57,919 nt of DNA, taken from a bacterium (GTDB lineage Bacteria > Chloroflexota > Anaerolineae > Caldilineales > Caldilineaceae). Position 1 is the stretch's first letter. Each line of letters begins with the position of its first letter. Shown one piece after another: positions 13,852-22,209 of the stretch. A model generated the notes under the pieces. It searched no databases, was not told the DNA's origin, and was given only the letters and a program-made list of their open reading frames with translations. The stretch spans positions 1 through 57,919 of the forward strand of contig WGMT01000010.1 of the NCBI GenBank assembly GCA_016124945.1. The letters run 5' to 3'. The translations under genes were made by a program, and so were the position numbers.

Positions 13852-14646
13852 ATGAAAATGATTTACTTTGTGGCGGGGCTGCCGCGCAGCGGCTCGACGT
13901 TGCTGTGTAACTTACTGATGCAGAATCCGCGTTTCCACGCGTCGGGGACGTCGGGGTTGGTTGAGGTGCTGCGCGGGGTGCGGGATGGGTGGGACCAGGT
14001 GGCGGCGTTTCGGGCGATGCCGTCAGCGGCCAGCCGGGCGGCGCAGTTGGGGGCGCTGCGGGGGGCGCTGTTTGGCTTCTACGATTTTGTGGACAGGCCG
14101 GTGGTCTTCGATAAGTCGCGGGCGTGGCCCAACTACGTTGAGATGCTGGCGGCGCTGTTGGGGGATGAGCGGGTGAAGATCCTGTGCTGCGTGCGCGATC
14201 TGCGGGATGTGGTGGCCTCTTTCGAGAAGGTGTACCGGCGGACGCTGGCGGTGGGGATTCCTATGCAGCAGCGGGAGGCGCCGGAGGCGTTTGCGACGTT
14301 GCAGGGGCGTTGTGATCTGTGGGTGCGGGGGGACCAGCCGATTGGCTCGGCGTTCAATGCGGTGAAGGATGCGGTGGCGCGTGGGCACAGGGATAAGCTG
14401 CATTTTGTGCGCTATGAGGAGCTGACGGCGCAACCGGCGGCGACGATGGCGGGGATTTATGCTTTCCTGGGGGAAGATGGGTTTACGCATGATTTTGAGC
14501 ATGTGGAACAGGTGATCCAGGAGGATGACCGGGTGCATGGGTTTGAGGGGCTGCATGTGATCCGGTCCTCGGTGCGGGGGCAGGGCGCGCAGTGGCCACA
14601 GGTGTTGGGGGCGTTGGGGGAGCGGTATCGGGGGGAGGGGTGGTAG
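13852..14646 (+). CDS. sulfotransferase-family protein, 264 aa
   Basis: The N-terminus holds the 5'-phosphosulfate loop (FVAGLPRSGSTLLCNLLMQN, residues about 5-24) and a later 3'-phosphate-binding segment (CVRDLRDVVASFEKVYRR). Together these mark a PAPS-dependent sulfotransferase that moves a sulfate group to a hydroxyl or amine. The substrate cannot be told. ATG 13852 is chosen as the likely start; GTG 13846 is possible. It is the last gene of the virus-derived block. It may modify surface glycans or be a cargo gene picked up with the block. Confidence 0.82.
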   Translation: MKMIYFVAGLPRSGSTLLCNLLMQNPRFHASGTSGLVEVLRGVRDGWDQVAAFRAMPSAASRAAQLGALRGALFGFYDFVDRPVVFDKSRAWPNYVEMLAALLGDERVKILCCVRDLRDVVASFEKVYRRTLAVGIPMQQREAPEAFATLQGRCDLWVRGDQPIGSAFNAVKDAVARGHRDKLHFVRYEELTAQPAATMAGIYAFLGEDGFTHDFEHVEQVIQEDDRVHGFEGLHVIRSSVRGQGAQWPQVLGALGERYRGEGW

Positions 14647-14800
14647 GAGATAGCAGTTGGCAGGTAGCGGTTGGCAGTTAGGGACAAGAAGGGAGAGAAG
14701 GCCAAAGGCAAAAAGGGAACCCCTTCCTAGACCCTCAACCGCAGCCGATGAAGCGTCGGGCGGGGAGGGAGCCGACTGCGGAGGTCGGATGTTGGGAGGG
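14643..14800. repeat. mixed dispersed repeats at the end of the phage-derived block
   Basis: A family B fragment (AGATAGCAGTTGGCAGGTAG) is followed by a diverged family A copy (14718-14770) and a GCCGAC/GTCGGA hairpin (about 14771-14790). No gene is visible here. Confidence 0.7.
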
Positions 14801-14808
14801 ACGCATCG

Positions 14809-14853
14809 ATGATGACTGAGAACAGCGGCCTCTGGACGTTCCACGGGTTTTGA
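14809..14853 (+). pseudogene. truncated start of a gene (14 codons)
   Basis: ATG 14809 lies eight bases after GGGAGGG and opens a 14-codon ORF, MMTENSGLWTFHGF, before TGA. Immediately beyond, the sequence becomes AT-richer and belongs to the minus-strand immunity gene. This looks like the cut-off start of another gene of the + strand block, marking the right junction, but it could be chance. Confidence 0.3.
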
Positions 14854-14859
14854 TACGTC

Positions 14860-15510
14860 TTATGTACGATGGTTGCTGCGGGTAAGACGCTTGAAATCAG
14901 CTTCGTCAAAGTCGGAAAATAGCTGAGGCATCATTCGCCAGAAGTTTTTCTCCTCCACAGATATGGTAGTTAACGCTCCCTGGGATTGGCTGGTGGCTAC
15001 TGCCATCTGCCAATACCAATAACCTCGGGACTTGAGCAGCAGTTCCAGATATGTCCCGAAACTTAAGCCGAGGGAGATCATTTCTTCTCCTAGATAGTGA
15101 TAGTAGACGGCCGGATTCTCTGAGCCATCTAGATAGAGGGCTGCGCAGGCTTCGGGGACAAAAAAATCAAAAGGATACAGGAGTTGGAATTGATCGTTTT
15201 TTTCAAAGTAGATGACATCCTCCCAGTCGCCGAAAACCTCTTGCACAGGCAAAAGGTCGATTGAACCTGCCACCAAGCCACCATCTGGCAGTGCTTTTCC
15301 TTCGCTCCGTTCCCATTGAATCGTCAATCCGTTCACTTCGGAATAGAATGATTCCATTACCTCTGTGAGGTTGAACCGATGGCGGGCTTCATTGAGTTCT
15401 GCTGCTGTCGCCGGTTGGTTAAACTCAGCAGTCACCACGCGCAGCGCATGATTGTCCTGTAGGGACGCCACCATAGCCTGGAATCTCTGTAGAAAACGCA
15501 GCTCTGCCAT
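14860..15510 (-). CDS. SUKH (SMI1/KNR4)-like immunity protein, 216 aa
   Basis: The start ATG at 15510 follows AGGAGG by four bases. A SUKH-type layout is visible: an early helix with ATAAELNEARHRFNLTEVME, the motif FYSEVNGLTIQWE (about residues 54-66), a central acidic strand region (LPVQEVFGDWEDVIYFEKND), LYPFDFFVP, and a late helix SLGLSFGTYLELLLKSRGYW. SUKH proteins neutralise contact-dependent and polymorphic toxins by binding them. The gene lies 24 bases downstream of the large putative toxin on the same strand, the usual toxin-immunity order. The region is AT-richer than both flanks, suggesting transfer. Confidence 0.7.
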   Translation of the reverse strand: MAELRFLQRFQAMVASLQDNHALRVVTAEFNQPATAAELNEARHRFNLTEVMESFYSEVNGLTIQWERSEGKALPDGGLVAGSIDLLPVQEVFGDWEDVIYFEKNDQFQLLYPFDFFVPEACAALYLDGSENPAVYYHYLGEEMISLGLSFGTYLELLLKSRGYWYWQMAVATSQSQGALTTISVEEKNFWRMMPQLFSDFDEADFKRLTRSNHRT

Positions 15511-15534
15511 AGATCCTCCTTAGGGAACATTGTC

Positions 15535-18324
15535 TCAGTGCTCTTGTTTCTTATTCGGCTGTGAGTATTCACCATTGGAACTTGGAGCAGAATGCTTACG
15601 CTTCTGCGCATCCTGCAGGCATATCTTTTTCAGAACTTCGATCTCCTGCAGATAATGCTTCACACTTTGTGGAATGTCTATGAAGAAACGAACATGAGTA
15701 TCGATGTGCTTCAGTAATTTAACCATGTTTTTTTCAAGCCCGTTCGCCACGTGTGAATCCTCAGAACTGGGGCTACTCATCAGTTGCTGGATTTGGCTCT
15801 GCAGTTCTTGTTTAATCCGCTCTTTAACTGCCTGAACCGAGGCTTTGGCTTCGTAGGCATCTAATTGCTCTTTATAGAATTCACAGTATTTAGCAACGTC
15901 TGTCTCAGATTTTAGGTTTTTATGTTCATACACCTTCTGGTGTAACCCGGCAGACGATTTATTGAATTCCGCTATTGCTGCATTTTGCTCGTTCGTGGGG
16001 TTTTGGACATTGCCCCGCTTCTGCACCTCCTGTTGAAGCCAATTCTCCACTAGACTTTTTGTACAGTATTCGGAGTACTCACGCTCTACATCTTGTGTAT
16101 ATTTAGCGCTATAGATTTTCCACTCCTCTGGACTATAAAGTCGATGGATAAGTTGCTCAATTTGCTTGCCAAAATGTACTGGTGCTGTTCCCGTCAATAG
16201 ACCCTGTTTCGTGCCGAGTTCCGCGATCTTCTCGTGGATCGTCTGTTCGATATTGTCCTTTTTTGCTAGCGATTCGTTAACATTTTTGAGTTTCTCTTTA
16301 GTAGCCGTTTCAATATCCGCCGGTTTTTTTAATTGTTGAAAGCCCCCGCTGAGTTCTTTCATAGATTCAGCCACGATTGGCTGGGCGTGTTGCTCGAAAA
16401 TTTCGCGTGCCTTTTCCGATTTCAGTGAAATCGATAGCTCTTTTTGTACTTTTTGGATTTCATCCCATGTCTGTGTTGCCTTTTGAAAGTATTCAGTCTT
16501 GGTTTCGATTGGGGTTAGCTTTAGATCAATGAAGTAGATTTGGGCGTTTTGTCCGATACGCTTGTGTATCTGCGGCCATATTTTCTGATCAAAGCCCCGA
16601 TAGTCGTGGTACGGCACGATCTCACGGTAGAGATCCGAGGCATTCATTACCGTTGTTGGATCTTTAAGATGGGTAAAGTAGCTGAGCGCGGTCGAATCTA
16701 TCTGTAGATTATGTTGTGCCTCCTGAGCTTCCGTACTATTAGGATTTTGGGCCGCCTTAATCAGCCTTTCTAAACTGAATGTTTTTGCGACTTTTCGGAT
16801 CGCCTTTGCACCGGTTGGACTCCACCCGGGGTACAGACGCAATGAAGTACCTGTTGTCTTGTTTAGGGCGTTCTCTAGTGCAGGCCAGTGCTTGTCCAAG
16901 TCGCCCTGAGCAGACCCTGTGGTCGTGTTAGTGAACAGGGCAAAGGCCATGTTATCGGATAGCGTGTCATACAAGTGCTGAATGCTTTTGCGCCCTTTGA
17001 TATATTCTAAGTTGTCCTGTACCCGCGCTGCTAACCACCTGTCTACACCAAATGTTTCAGTGAGGGTTTTTGTGCTGCAATCGGTAAGTACAAATTCGAC
17101 ATTGCCCGGGGTTACACTGGGGGCAGGAATCTGCAGGGAGACAGTTCCGTGCCGCTGTGGGCTCTTCCATTGGCCGCTATTGCTATCGAAGTACTTGAAT
17201 TCCGCCTCAATCTTCTTGGGAAACTTCTCTAGTTGATTATCTCCAGGTTGGGCCGGATTACTTGCGACGTTAGCATGATAATCCACCTTGACTTCAAAAG
17301 TAATTGGATTGCTTTGGTTTGTTGGGTTGAGCGCCGGGGTTGCCGCTTTTGAGGGATCCAGATATGCCTTGGCCGTTTCCTCAAAGTTTGTCTGCCAGGC
17401 CTGACAACTGTTGTAGACGTTTAGGGTCGGCACAAGATTACTTTCGTTGTTTCCCGGCCCCCCTAACTTCTCGTTGAGAAGATGGAACCGTACCCAGCCT
17501 CGATGGGGCTTGGGGTTCTTATTGGGTTTTTGCACAGCGACCTGCGCCGCATAATCCCACCCTAGCGGGTCGACACTAGGTTTTGTGCCGGTGCCGTATG
17601 CTGTGGACGGGATCAAGGCTTCTACTTCACCTGCCCTCAGCTTTGAGGCACCTGTGTTGGGATAAGGGCTGCTGTTCGTGTTTCCAAAATCTTTGAATTT
17701 GCCCGAGTCTTTAACGGTTATCTGCTTTTGAGCGGGCGGTTGTGCCGGTGTTTGTAAGCGCTGGATGGATGGTACATCACTGTTTCCAGAAACAGATGGC
17801 AGAGAAAAGCCTTTCCGTTTGGATAGCGGAGCAGGTGGTGGCGACAACGTCTGAACAGCGTTGTTTATCGGATTTGTTCTCCTTGTTTCTTTCTGGTCTT
17901 TAAGAAGTTGAAAGGTGCGTTTGACTACCTGTCTAGGTGAAGATTGTGCATTGCTAATCGTGTGCGCGGGAAACGGATTCATTTGGGCTAGTTCTTTATC
18001 CCGCCACCGTGCTGGTTGAGGTGGGTTCATTTGTTGCACTACCTGTTGAGTTGATAGCCGATTCGTCTCCTGACCTTGCTGGCCTCCTCCCGCTTCGAAT
18101 CGGAGTTTTGGCTGCAACAACGGCGATAGAAGCTTACCGATGTTCCGGTTGCCAATCGTCCGCTGTAGTGAGAGCAGGTCGGTTGGAATCAGAGAGGATG
18201 GCTCAACCAACGCACGACGTAACACCTTGGAAGAATGAGCAGTAAAGCAAGAAGCAACCTGGTTCTGCTCCGTTCGTGGAGTTGAGGTAGAAGTTTCTGC
18301 CTGACTATTTCGCTCTTTAGGCAT
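15535..18324 (-). CDS. putative eCIS-type effector/toxin, 929 aa
   Basis: Residues 51-100 match the leader seen in DUF4157/eCIS-associated proteins: LSLQRTIGNRNIGKLL, a QPKL turn, then a glycine stretch and a QETNRL...QVVQQM helix like the usual EADRVAEQVM. The DUF4157 HExxH peptidase itself is absent. A Pro/Gln-rich linker (about 100-215) follows. Residues about 250-400 contain WVRFHLLNEKLGGPGNNESN and LVPTLNVYN, the HLLN/GPG signature of DNA/RNA nonspecific-endonuclease-like toxin domains; H281 would be catalytic. Residues 500-905 are long charged helices, and the tail is basic (QKRKHSAPSSN). ATG 18324 follows AAGGGA. I infer a secreted nuclease effector. No injection-machine gene lies in this window. 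Confidence 0.65.
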   Translation of the reverse strand: MPKERNSQAETSTSTPRTEQNQVASCFTAHSSKVLRRALVEPSSLIPTDLLSLQRTIGNRNIGKLLSPLLQPKLRFEAGGGQQGQETNRLSTQQVVQQMNPPQPARWRDKELAQMNPFPAHTISNAQSSPRQVVKRTFQLLKDQKETRRTNPINNAVQTLSPPPAPLSKRKGFSLPSVSGNSDVPSIQRLQTPAQPPAQKQITVKDSGKFKDFGNTNSSPYPNTGASKLRAGEVEALIPSTAYGTGTKPSVDPLGWDYAAQVAVQKPNKNPKPHRGWVRFHLLNEKLGGPGNNESNLVPTLNVYNSCQAWQTNFEETAKAYLDPSKAATPALNPTNQSNPITFEVKVDYHANVASNPAQPGDNQLEKFPKKIEAEFKYFDSNSGQWKSPQRHGTVSLQIPAPSVTPGNVEFVLTDCSTKTLTETFGVDRWLAARVQDNLEYIKGRKSIQHLYDTLSDNMAFALFTNTTTGSAQGDLDKHWPALENALNKTTGTSLRLYPGWSPTGAKAIRKVAKTFSLERLIKAAQNPNSTEAQEAQHNLQIDSTALSYFTHLKDPTTVMNASDLYREIVPYHDYRGFDQKIWPQIHKRIGQNAQIYFIDLKLTPIETKTEYFQKATQTWDEIQKVQKELSISLKSEKAREIFEQHAQPIVAESMKELSGGFQQLKKPADIETATKEKLKNVNESLAKKDNIEQTIHEKIAELGTKQGLLTGTAPVHFGKQIEQLIHRLYSPEEWKIYSAKYTQDVEREYSEYCTKSLVENWLQQEVQKRGNVQNPTNEQNAAIAEFNKSSAGLHQKVYEHKNLKSETDVAKYCEFYKEQLDAYEAKASVQAVKERIKQELQSQIQQLMSSPSSEDSHVANGLEKNMVKLLKHIDTHVRFFIDIPQSVKHYLQEIEVLKKICLQDAQKRKHSAPSSNGEYSQPNKKQEH

Positions 18325-18526
18325 TAGTCGTTCCCTTGGAACTAAAAAAGTACGATCAGCGAAGGACGGAGAAAACAGTCCGGTAAGTAGTTGTTGAGAA
18401 GCAAGTCTCTAGTTTTTTTGCCCTTCAAACGATGAAAATGAAAAGGTGTTTCTCTAGAACCACTATAAGCAGGTAGCGATTGACTTGATGGGCAGTGGCT
18501 ATTAGTGTATCTGAACTTCTCCTCCA

Positions 18527-19360
18527 TTACAATCGATAGTTCTTGACGACTGCAGAGGTGCGAATCTCTCCCACCATGTCTTCGAGTGCTTTTGGGGACA
18601 GGTTGCCATCTTTTTCGATGAGGTCGAAGGTGGTGCGCAGGCGGCCTTCTAGTGCTTCATTGCCTCCCAGCTTTTGTATTGAGGGCGGTATGGCCAGTCG
18701 ATGGCGGTGGATGGCGGCGCCGGTCAGCTTTAGCTCTACATATTGGAGGTAGGGTTCAAAGACACGGACTTGTCGGGTAAGATCGAATTTGATGGGTGGT
18801 GCATCCTGTAGGTTTTTGTTCACCTCTGCGAATTGTGTGTCGGTGACTGGAGCCGGGTTCTGCTCGAAGGGCGGTTGGAACATTCGTGTTTGTTGGGCCT
18901 CGGGGAGCAGCTTGGGTGCAGTGTTGGCGTTGGGTGACAAGCGTGCCAAGGCGTCAGATACTTGTTCCGTGGAGAGGCGCAAGGCGTTGCGGACGGTGCT
19001 GTTTGGTTCGGCTTCCAAGTAAAGCGGTGTGGGTGTATAGGTATAGCCTTCGCCGTCGGCAATGATCAAGGCGCTGCGCAGGCCGGGTGCATGGTGGACG
19101 GTGATGCCGGCGTCGCGCAGTTTTGTGACTGCCTCGATATCGCCATAGCCCATGCGCATGACGCGCTCATCGAAATCGATCCAGACCGTTAACATTTCTG
19201 GTCCCAGACGATCGGCGGCTTTGACCAGCGCTTGCGCCGGTGCCAGTTGCACGCCGGGCGCGGCGTAGCAGATGGGGCCGTTGGCCTTTTCAATGAATTC
19301 GACAATAAGCGTCGGCGATAGGTTGCAGAAGAAGCCGTCGATGTAGCTGGTTGTGTTCAT
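18527..19360 (-). CDS. PLD-fold protein lacking the HKD signature, 277 aa
   Basis: The N-terminal 120 residues follow the phospholipase D-like plan (FIEKANGPICYAAPGVQLAP; LTVWIDFDERVMRMGYGD; LRDAGITVHHAPGLRSALII, then ADGEG). At the place of HxKxxxxD there is LRSALIIAD, so histidine and lysine are missing and only the aspartate remains. The C-terminal half is helical and unassigned, with an alpha-helical region around ALEGRLRTTFDLIEKDG. Its ATG overlaps the stop of the DUF262 gene (ATGA), so the two are translated together. A structural or nucleic-acid-sensing partner of the DUF262 protein is more likely than an active phosphodiesterase. Confidence 0.65.
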   Translation of the reverse strand: MNTTSYIDGFFCNLSPTLIVEFIEKANGPICYAAPGVQLAPAQALVKAADRLGPEMLTVWIDFDERVMRMGYGDIEAVTKLRDAGITVHHAPGLRSALIIADGEGYTYTPTPLYLEAEPNSTVRNALRLSTEQVSDALARLSPNANTAPKLLPEAQQTRMFQPPFEQNPAPVTDTQFAEVNKNLQDAPPIKFDLTRQVRVFEPYLQYVELKLTGAAIHRHRLAIPPSIQKLGGNEALEGRLRTTFDLIEKDGNLSPKALEDMVGEIRTSAVVKNYRL

Positions 19361-21471
19361 GAGTCACCGCCATTGCCCATTTGTCGCTCGAAGGCTTGGC
19401 GCACCAGGCCCATGATGTAGGGTAGTTCGTCTAGCGATGTTAATCTCACTTCTACGTCGCCGTTTCCCCAGCGGCCAAGGTTGCTGACGTCATTACACAT
19501 ACCGCGGGGGTCGATAATGTCGGGGAAGTGCATGTTCAGTGTGAGGCGCAAGCGCTTGGCTTGAGGCACGACATCGACGAAGTTGGTTTCGGCTTTATAG
19601 GCTACATAGAGTTTGAGAAATTCTTCTGTGATAACCGGATCGAGGGCTAATACTTCTTTGCGGAAGGCTTCAAACAGTGTACGACCGGTTCCGTTGAGTA
19701 GATGTGGATGATCGTCGATGGTGTAGCCAGATTTGGATTCGGATCGTGGACGGTAGGCATTGAGTACGTCGGTGTCAAGCTGTGGTGCGCTCCATACGGT
19801 GAGCGCTTGGGTACTCAAGGTATTGGCCCGTTCTTTGATCGTCTCCTCATTCCACTGGGCAAGCACGCCCAATCCTTTGTTGAGTTTGAGTGGGCTTTCT
19901 TTGAAGCCACCCGACATATCGCGCTTTTCAACAAACGGTCGGTCGCTATACTCGGAATTGTAGCGGGTGAGGGTGAGGTTGCCGAGGGTGTGCAGCCACG
20001 CCTCACGGATCCGCTCCCAGTCCGGTCCCAATGCTTCCTTCCAGGGCCGGGACAGGCTCTCATTTTGAGGCAAGATGTGCTCGATGGTGTATTCGTCCAC
20101 TTCGACGCGTTCCTTGCGTCCGTGGTTCTCTAAGCGGCGCAGCCAATAACTGCGACGGGGGAAATTATAAAGATCGCGCACTTGAAATTCTCGTTTGAAT
20201 TCCTCATCGTTGGGGAAGCGCCGGTAGGAGGGCAGGAGGAGGAAGTAGGCCTGAATGCTTTCCAGGTAGCGATCTTTTTTCAAGGCTTTGGCAGCGGTGG
20301 CAAAGGTTTTGTTTAGAGAGTTTGTGGGAATGGAGCAAATGGCGCGGCGGAAGACATAGGCTTCGATGAGACGCACCGCAGCCAAGAATTCCTGTTTCAG
20401 CAATGCGCTGTTGTGGTAGTCGTGGTATAGCTCCAGCAGAAATGGGTAGGCAACGTCGACCTTCAGCTCGCGCAGATCGTGGAAGGCGTATTTTAGTTCT
20501 TTATCGGTTTCGGCGCCCAGGGCCATGGCGCAGAAATGACGGGCAAAGACGCGGATATCGGCAACCAGGGCTTCCACGCCTGCCGCTGCCACTTTGGGCG
20601 AGCGGGCATAACTTTTGAAGGCATCGTAGACTTCGTCTAGCCGGGGAATGTCGCCGGTTTTGACGGTGAGGTAGTGGCGCATGAAGCTATCGAAGTGAGT
20701 ACCGTAGGCGTCTTGTCCGAAGTCCAGCTCCATAGGGCGCCAGTATTTTTCGTAGAGAAGGGTCTGCAAGGACGGCTCTAGCCCCATGAGGATGAAGTTG
20801 CGGATCAGGTCGGCCTGGGTGAGTTCGCGCCCGGTGGAGTTCATGCTTTCGAAGATCAACTGCGGATTGTCCTGATCGCGGCTGAGGGCAATGTCCACGA
20901 CCACGAGTTTGGCAATGCCTTTGCAGATCGTCGCCAGATCGTTTTTGTAGCCGGTGATCCAGCTTTCAAAGAGTTTATAGTTTTCGGTGATGCGGCGGGA
21001 AACCTCTTGTGGCCACTCGTTGCCGCCGACGACGGCGATGAGCGAGTCGCGGTCGGTTTGGGAGAGGATAAGTTTGAAATGGCGCTCGCCTTCTTCTTCG
21101 GGGTTGATGAGATAGTAGTTGCGCAGTTTGCGCGGGGAGAAGCCATCCACCGGTTCGCGTTTGCCATCGGGGAGGGTGTCAAGCACGTTGGCAAGGGCAG
21201 CGATGAGTAGCGACAAGGTGGTGAGCCGTTGCTGACCGTCGATGACCAACAGGGGCGACTGGCTGGTGACCTGATAGAGTCCCTTTTCGATGTAGACAAT
21301 GGAGCCGACGAAGTGGGCGCTGACGGCGTCGTCTGTGCCGGTGCGGACGATGTCATCCCAGAGTTGTTTACACTCCCGTTCGGTCCAGGAATAGGTGCGC
21401 TGGTAGATCGGGATGACGAACTGTGGCGACTTTTTGATAAAGTCCAGAAACTTGGCTTCGGTGGCTTTCAT
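19357..21471 (-). CDS. DUF262/DUF1524 GmrSD-like nuclease, 704 aa
   Basis: The DUF262 domain (about 1-230) has IPIYQRTYSW (20-29), the NTP-binding DGQQR (78-82) and FESMNSTGREL (207-217). The DUF1524 His-Me-finger domain has IEHILPQ (463-469) and LGNLTLTRYNSEYSD (496-510), with all key residues present. The last 100 residues resemble a DUF5655-type tail. GmrSD-type type IV enzymes cut modified (for example glucosylated) phage DNA in an NTP-dependent way. The ATG at 21471 follows AGGAG by seven bases. It is followed by the coupled PLD-fold gene and preceded by a broken second DUF262 start. Confidence 0.9.
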   Translation of the reverse strand: MKATEAKFLDFIKKSPQFVIPIYQRTYSWTERECKQLWDDIVRTGTDDAVSAHFVGSIVYIEKGLYQVTSQSPLLVIDGQQRLTTLSLLIAALANVLDTLPDGKREPVDGFSPRKLRNYYLINPEEEGERHFKLILSQTDRDSLIAVVGGNEWPQEVSRRITENYKLFESWITGYKNDLATICKGIAKLVVVDIALSRDQDNPQLIFESMNSTGRELTQADLIRNFILMGLEPSLQTLLYEKYWRPMELDFGQDAYGTHFDSFMRHYLTVKTGDIPRLDEVYDAFKSYARSPKVAAAGVEALVADIRVFARHFCAMALGAETDKELKYAFHDLRELKVDVAYPFLLELYHDYHNSALLKQEFLAAVRLIEAYVFRRAICSIPTNSLNKTFATAAKALKKDRYLESIQAYFLLLPSYRRFPNDEEFKREFQVRDLYNFPRRSYWLRRLENHGRKERVEVDEYTIEHILPQNESLSRPWKEALGPDWERIREAWLHTLGNLTLTRYNSEYSDRPFVEKRDMSGGFKESPLKLNKGLGVLAQWNEETIKERANTLSTQALTVWSAPQLDTDVLNAYRPRSESKSGYTIDDHPHLLNGTGRTLFEAFRKEVLALDPVITEEFLKLYVAYKAETNFVDVVPQAKRLRLTLNMHFPDIIDPRGMCNDVSNLGRWGNGDVEVRLTSLDELPYIMGLVRQAFERQMGNGGDS

Positions 21472-21507
21472 TGTTAGGCTCCTAGGGAAATGCTGGCTGA
21501 TTGCCTC

Positions 21508-21603
21508 TTACCTGCTACATTCGCGCTGGAAGTGGGGCAGGACGTAGTGGACGTCGCCGCCGGAACTGAAGACTTTGCCCATGTGCAGGCTGTCGGCTTT
21601 CAA
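21508..21603 (-). pseudogene. remnant N-terminus of a second DUF262 gene
   Basis: TTG 21603, with AGGAG nine bases upstream, opens 31 codons that include LHMGKVFSSGGDVHYVLPHF followed by QRE. This is the typical DUF262 N-terminus up to the xIPxFQRxYxW motif. It then ends with ECSR and a stop. The remnant starts directly after the PD-(D/E)xK gene, as an operon gene would. The intact DUF262 gene follows on the same strand. Insertion or replacement at this point seems likely. Confidence 0.6.
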
Positions 21604-21606
21604 AGG

Positions 21607-22188
21607 TTATTCTCCTATCGAAGTTTCATCGCCTAGCGTGTGCAAGACGGTGTCGATCTGCGTTTGAATCTGCCAGTACGAAACCGGGGAGGTGAGTCGA
21701 GCAACGGCTAACAGGCCGATACTTTTCTGAGTCAGGCTGAGATTGTTTAGGGCTGACGTTGCGACTATGTAAAAGTGCCACTTCTCTACATCAAGGACGT
21801 TGGCGTCGGTGGGATCTTTTGGGGTGAAGAGGCAAAAGACGTAACAGTCTGCCGAACGATATGAAAGGCTTTGAAATGTGTTGGTGTGTGCATCCCACGG
21901 TTGTTTGGGGCCAATGTCGAATCGGATGGCTGAATGCTGTTTCTGCAGCCAGCTTTGAATGTAGGCAGAGGACTTCACTTCGATGGCGCGCCCTTTATAG
22001 CGCAGGTCCACCCCATCCCATTCGATGCGTGGGGTATCGATGACGCCGAGTGCAACGCCGACGATGAATTCGGCGAAGATGCTGCGATTGCGGTTGTTCA
22101 ACAGATCCGAGTAAGCCCAGGACCAGAAATCGCCAAGGGTGAGATCAGGCAAACCGGGAATGGGGGTATTTACCCTGTGCTTTTGCAT
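21607..22188 (-). CDS. PD-(D/E)xK-type nuclease-like protein, 193 aa
   Basis: Residues 38-80 hold a nuclease-like core: FAEFIVGVALGV, IEWDGVDLRYKGRAIEVKSS and AYIQSW. E in FAEF, D in WDGVDL and E-x-K in IEVK give the pattern of a PD-(D/E)xK fold. The N-terminus (LPDLTLGDFWSWAYSDLLNN) is typical of a widespread but unnamed family found near restriction genes. The start ATG 22188 has a weak AAGG site. The gene lies in the minus-strand defence operon between a 122-aa unknown protein and the DUF262 remnant. A role in cutting foreign DNA is inferred. Confidence 0.65.
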   Translation of the reverse strand: MQKHRVNTPIPGLPDLTLGDFWSWAYSDLLNNRNRSIFAEFIVGVALGVIDTPRIEWDGVDLRYKGRAIEVKSSAYIQSWLQKQHSAIRFDIGPKQPWDAHTNTFQSLSYRSADCYVFCLFTPKDPTDANVLDVEKWHFYIVATSALNNLSLTQKSIGLLAVARLTSPVSYWQIQTQIDTVLHTLGDETSIGE

Positions 22189-22209
22189 TGTCTGATGCCT
22201 TTATTGGCT

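Noticed and set aside
18342..18527. 61-codon ORF between the PLD-fold gene and the toxin gene
   Set aside because: It starts on the stop of the previous gene and its own ribosome site lies after the start codon. Composition is not protein-like. The gap is more likely the toxin promoter region.
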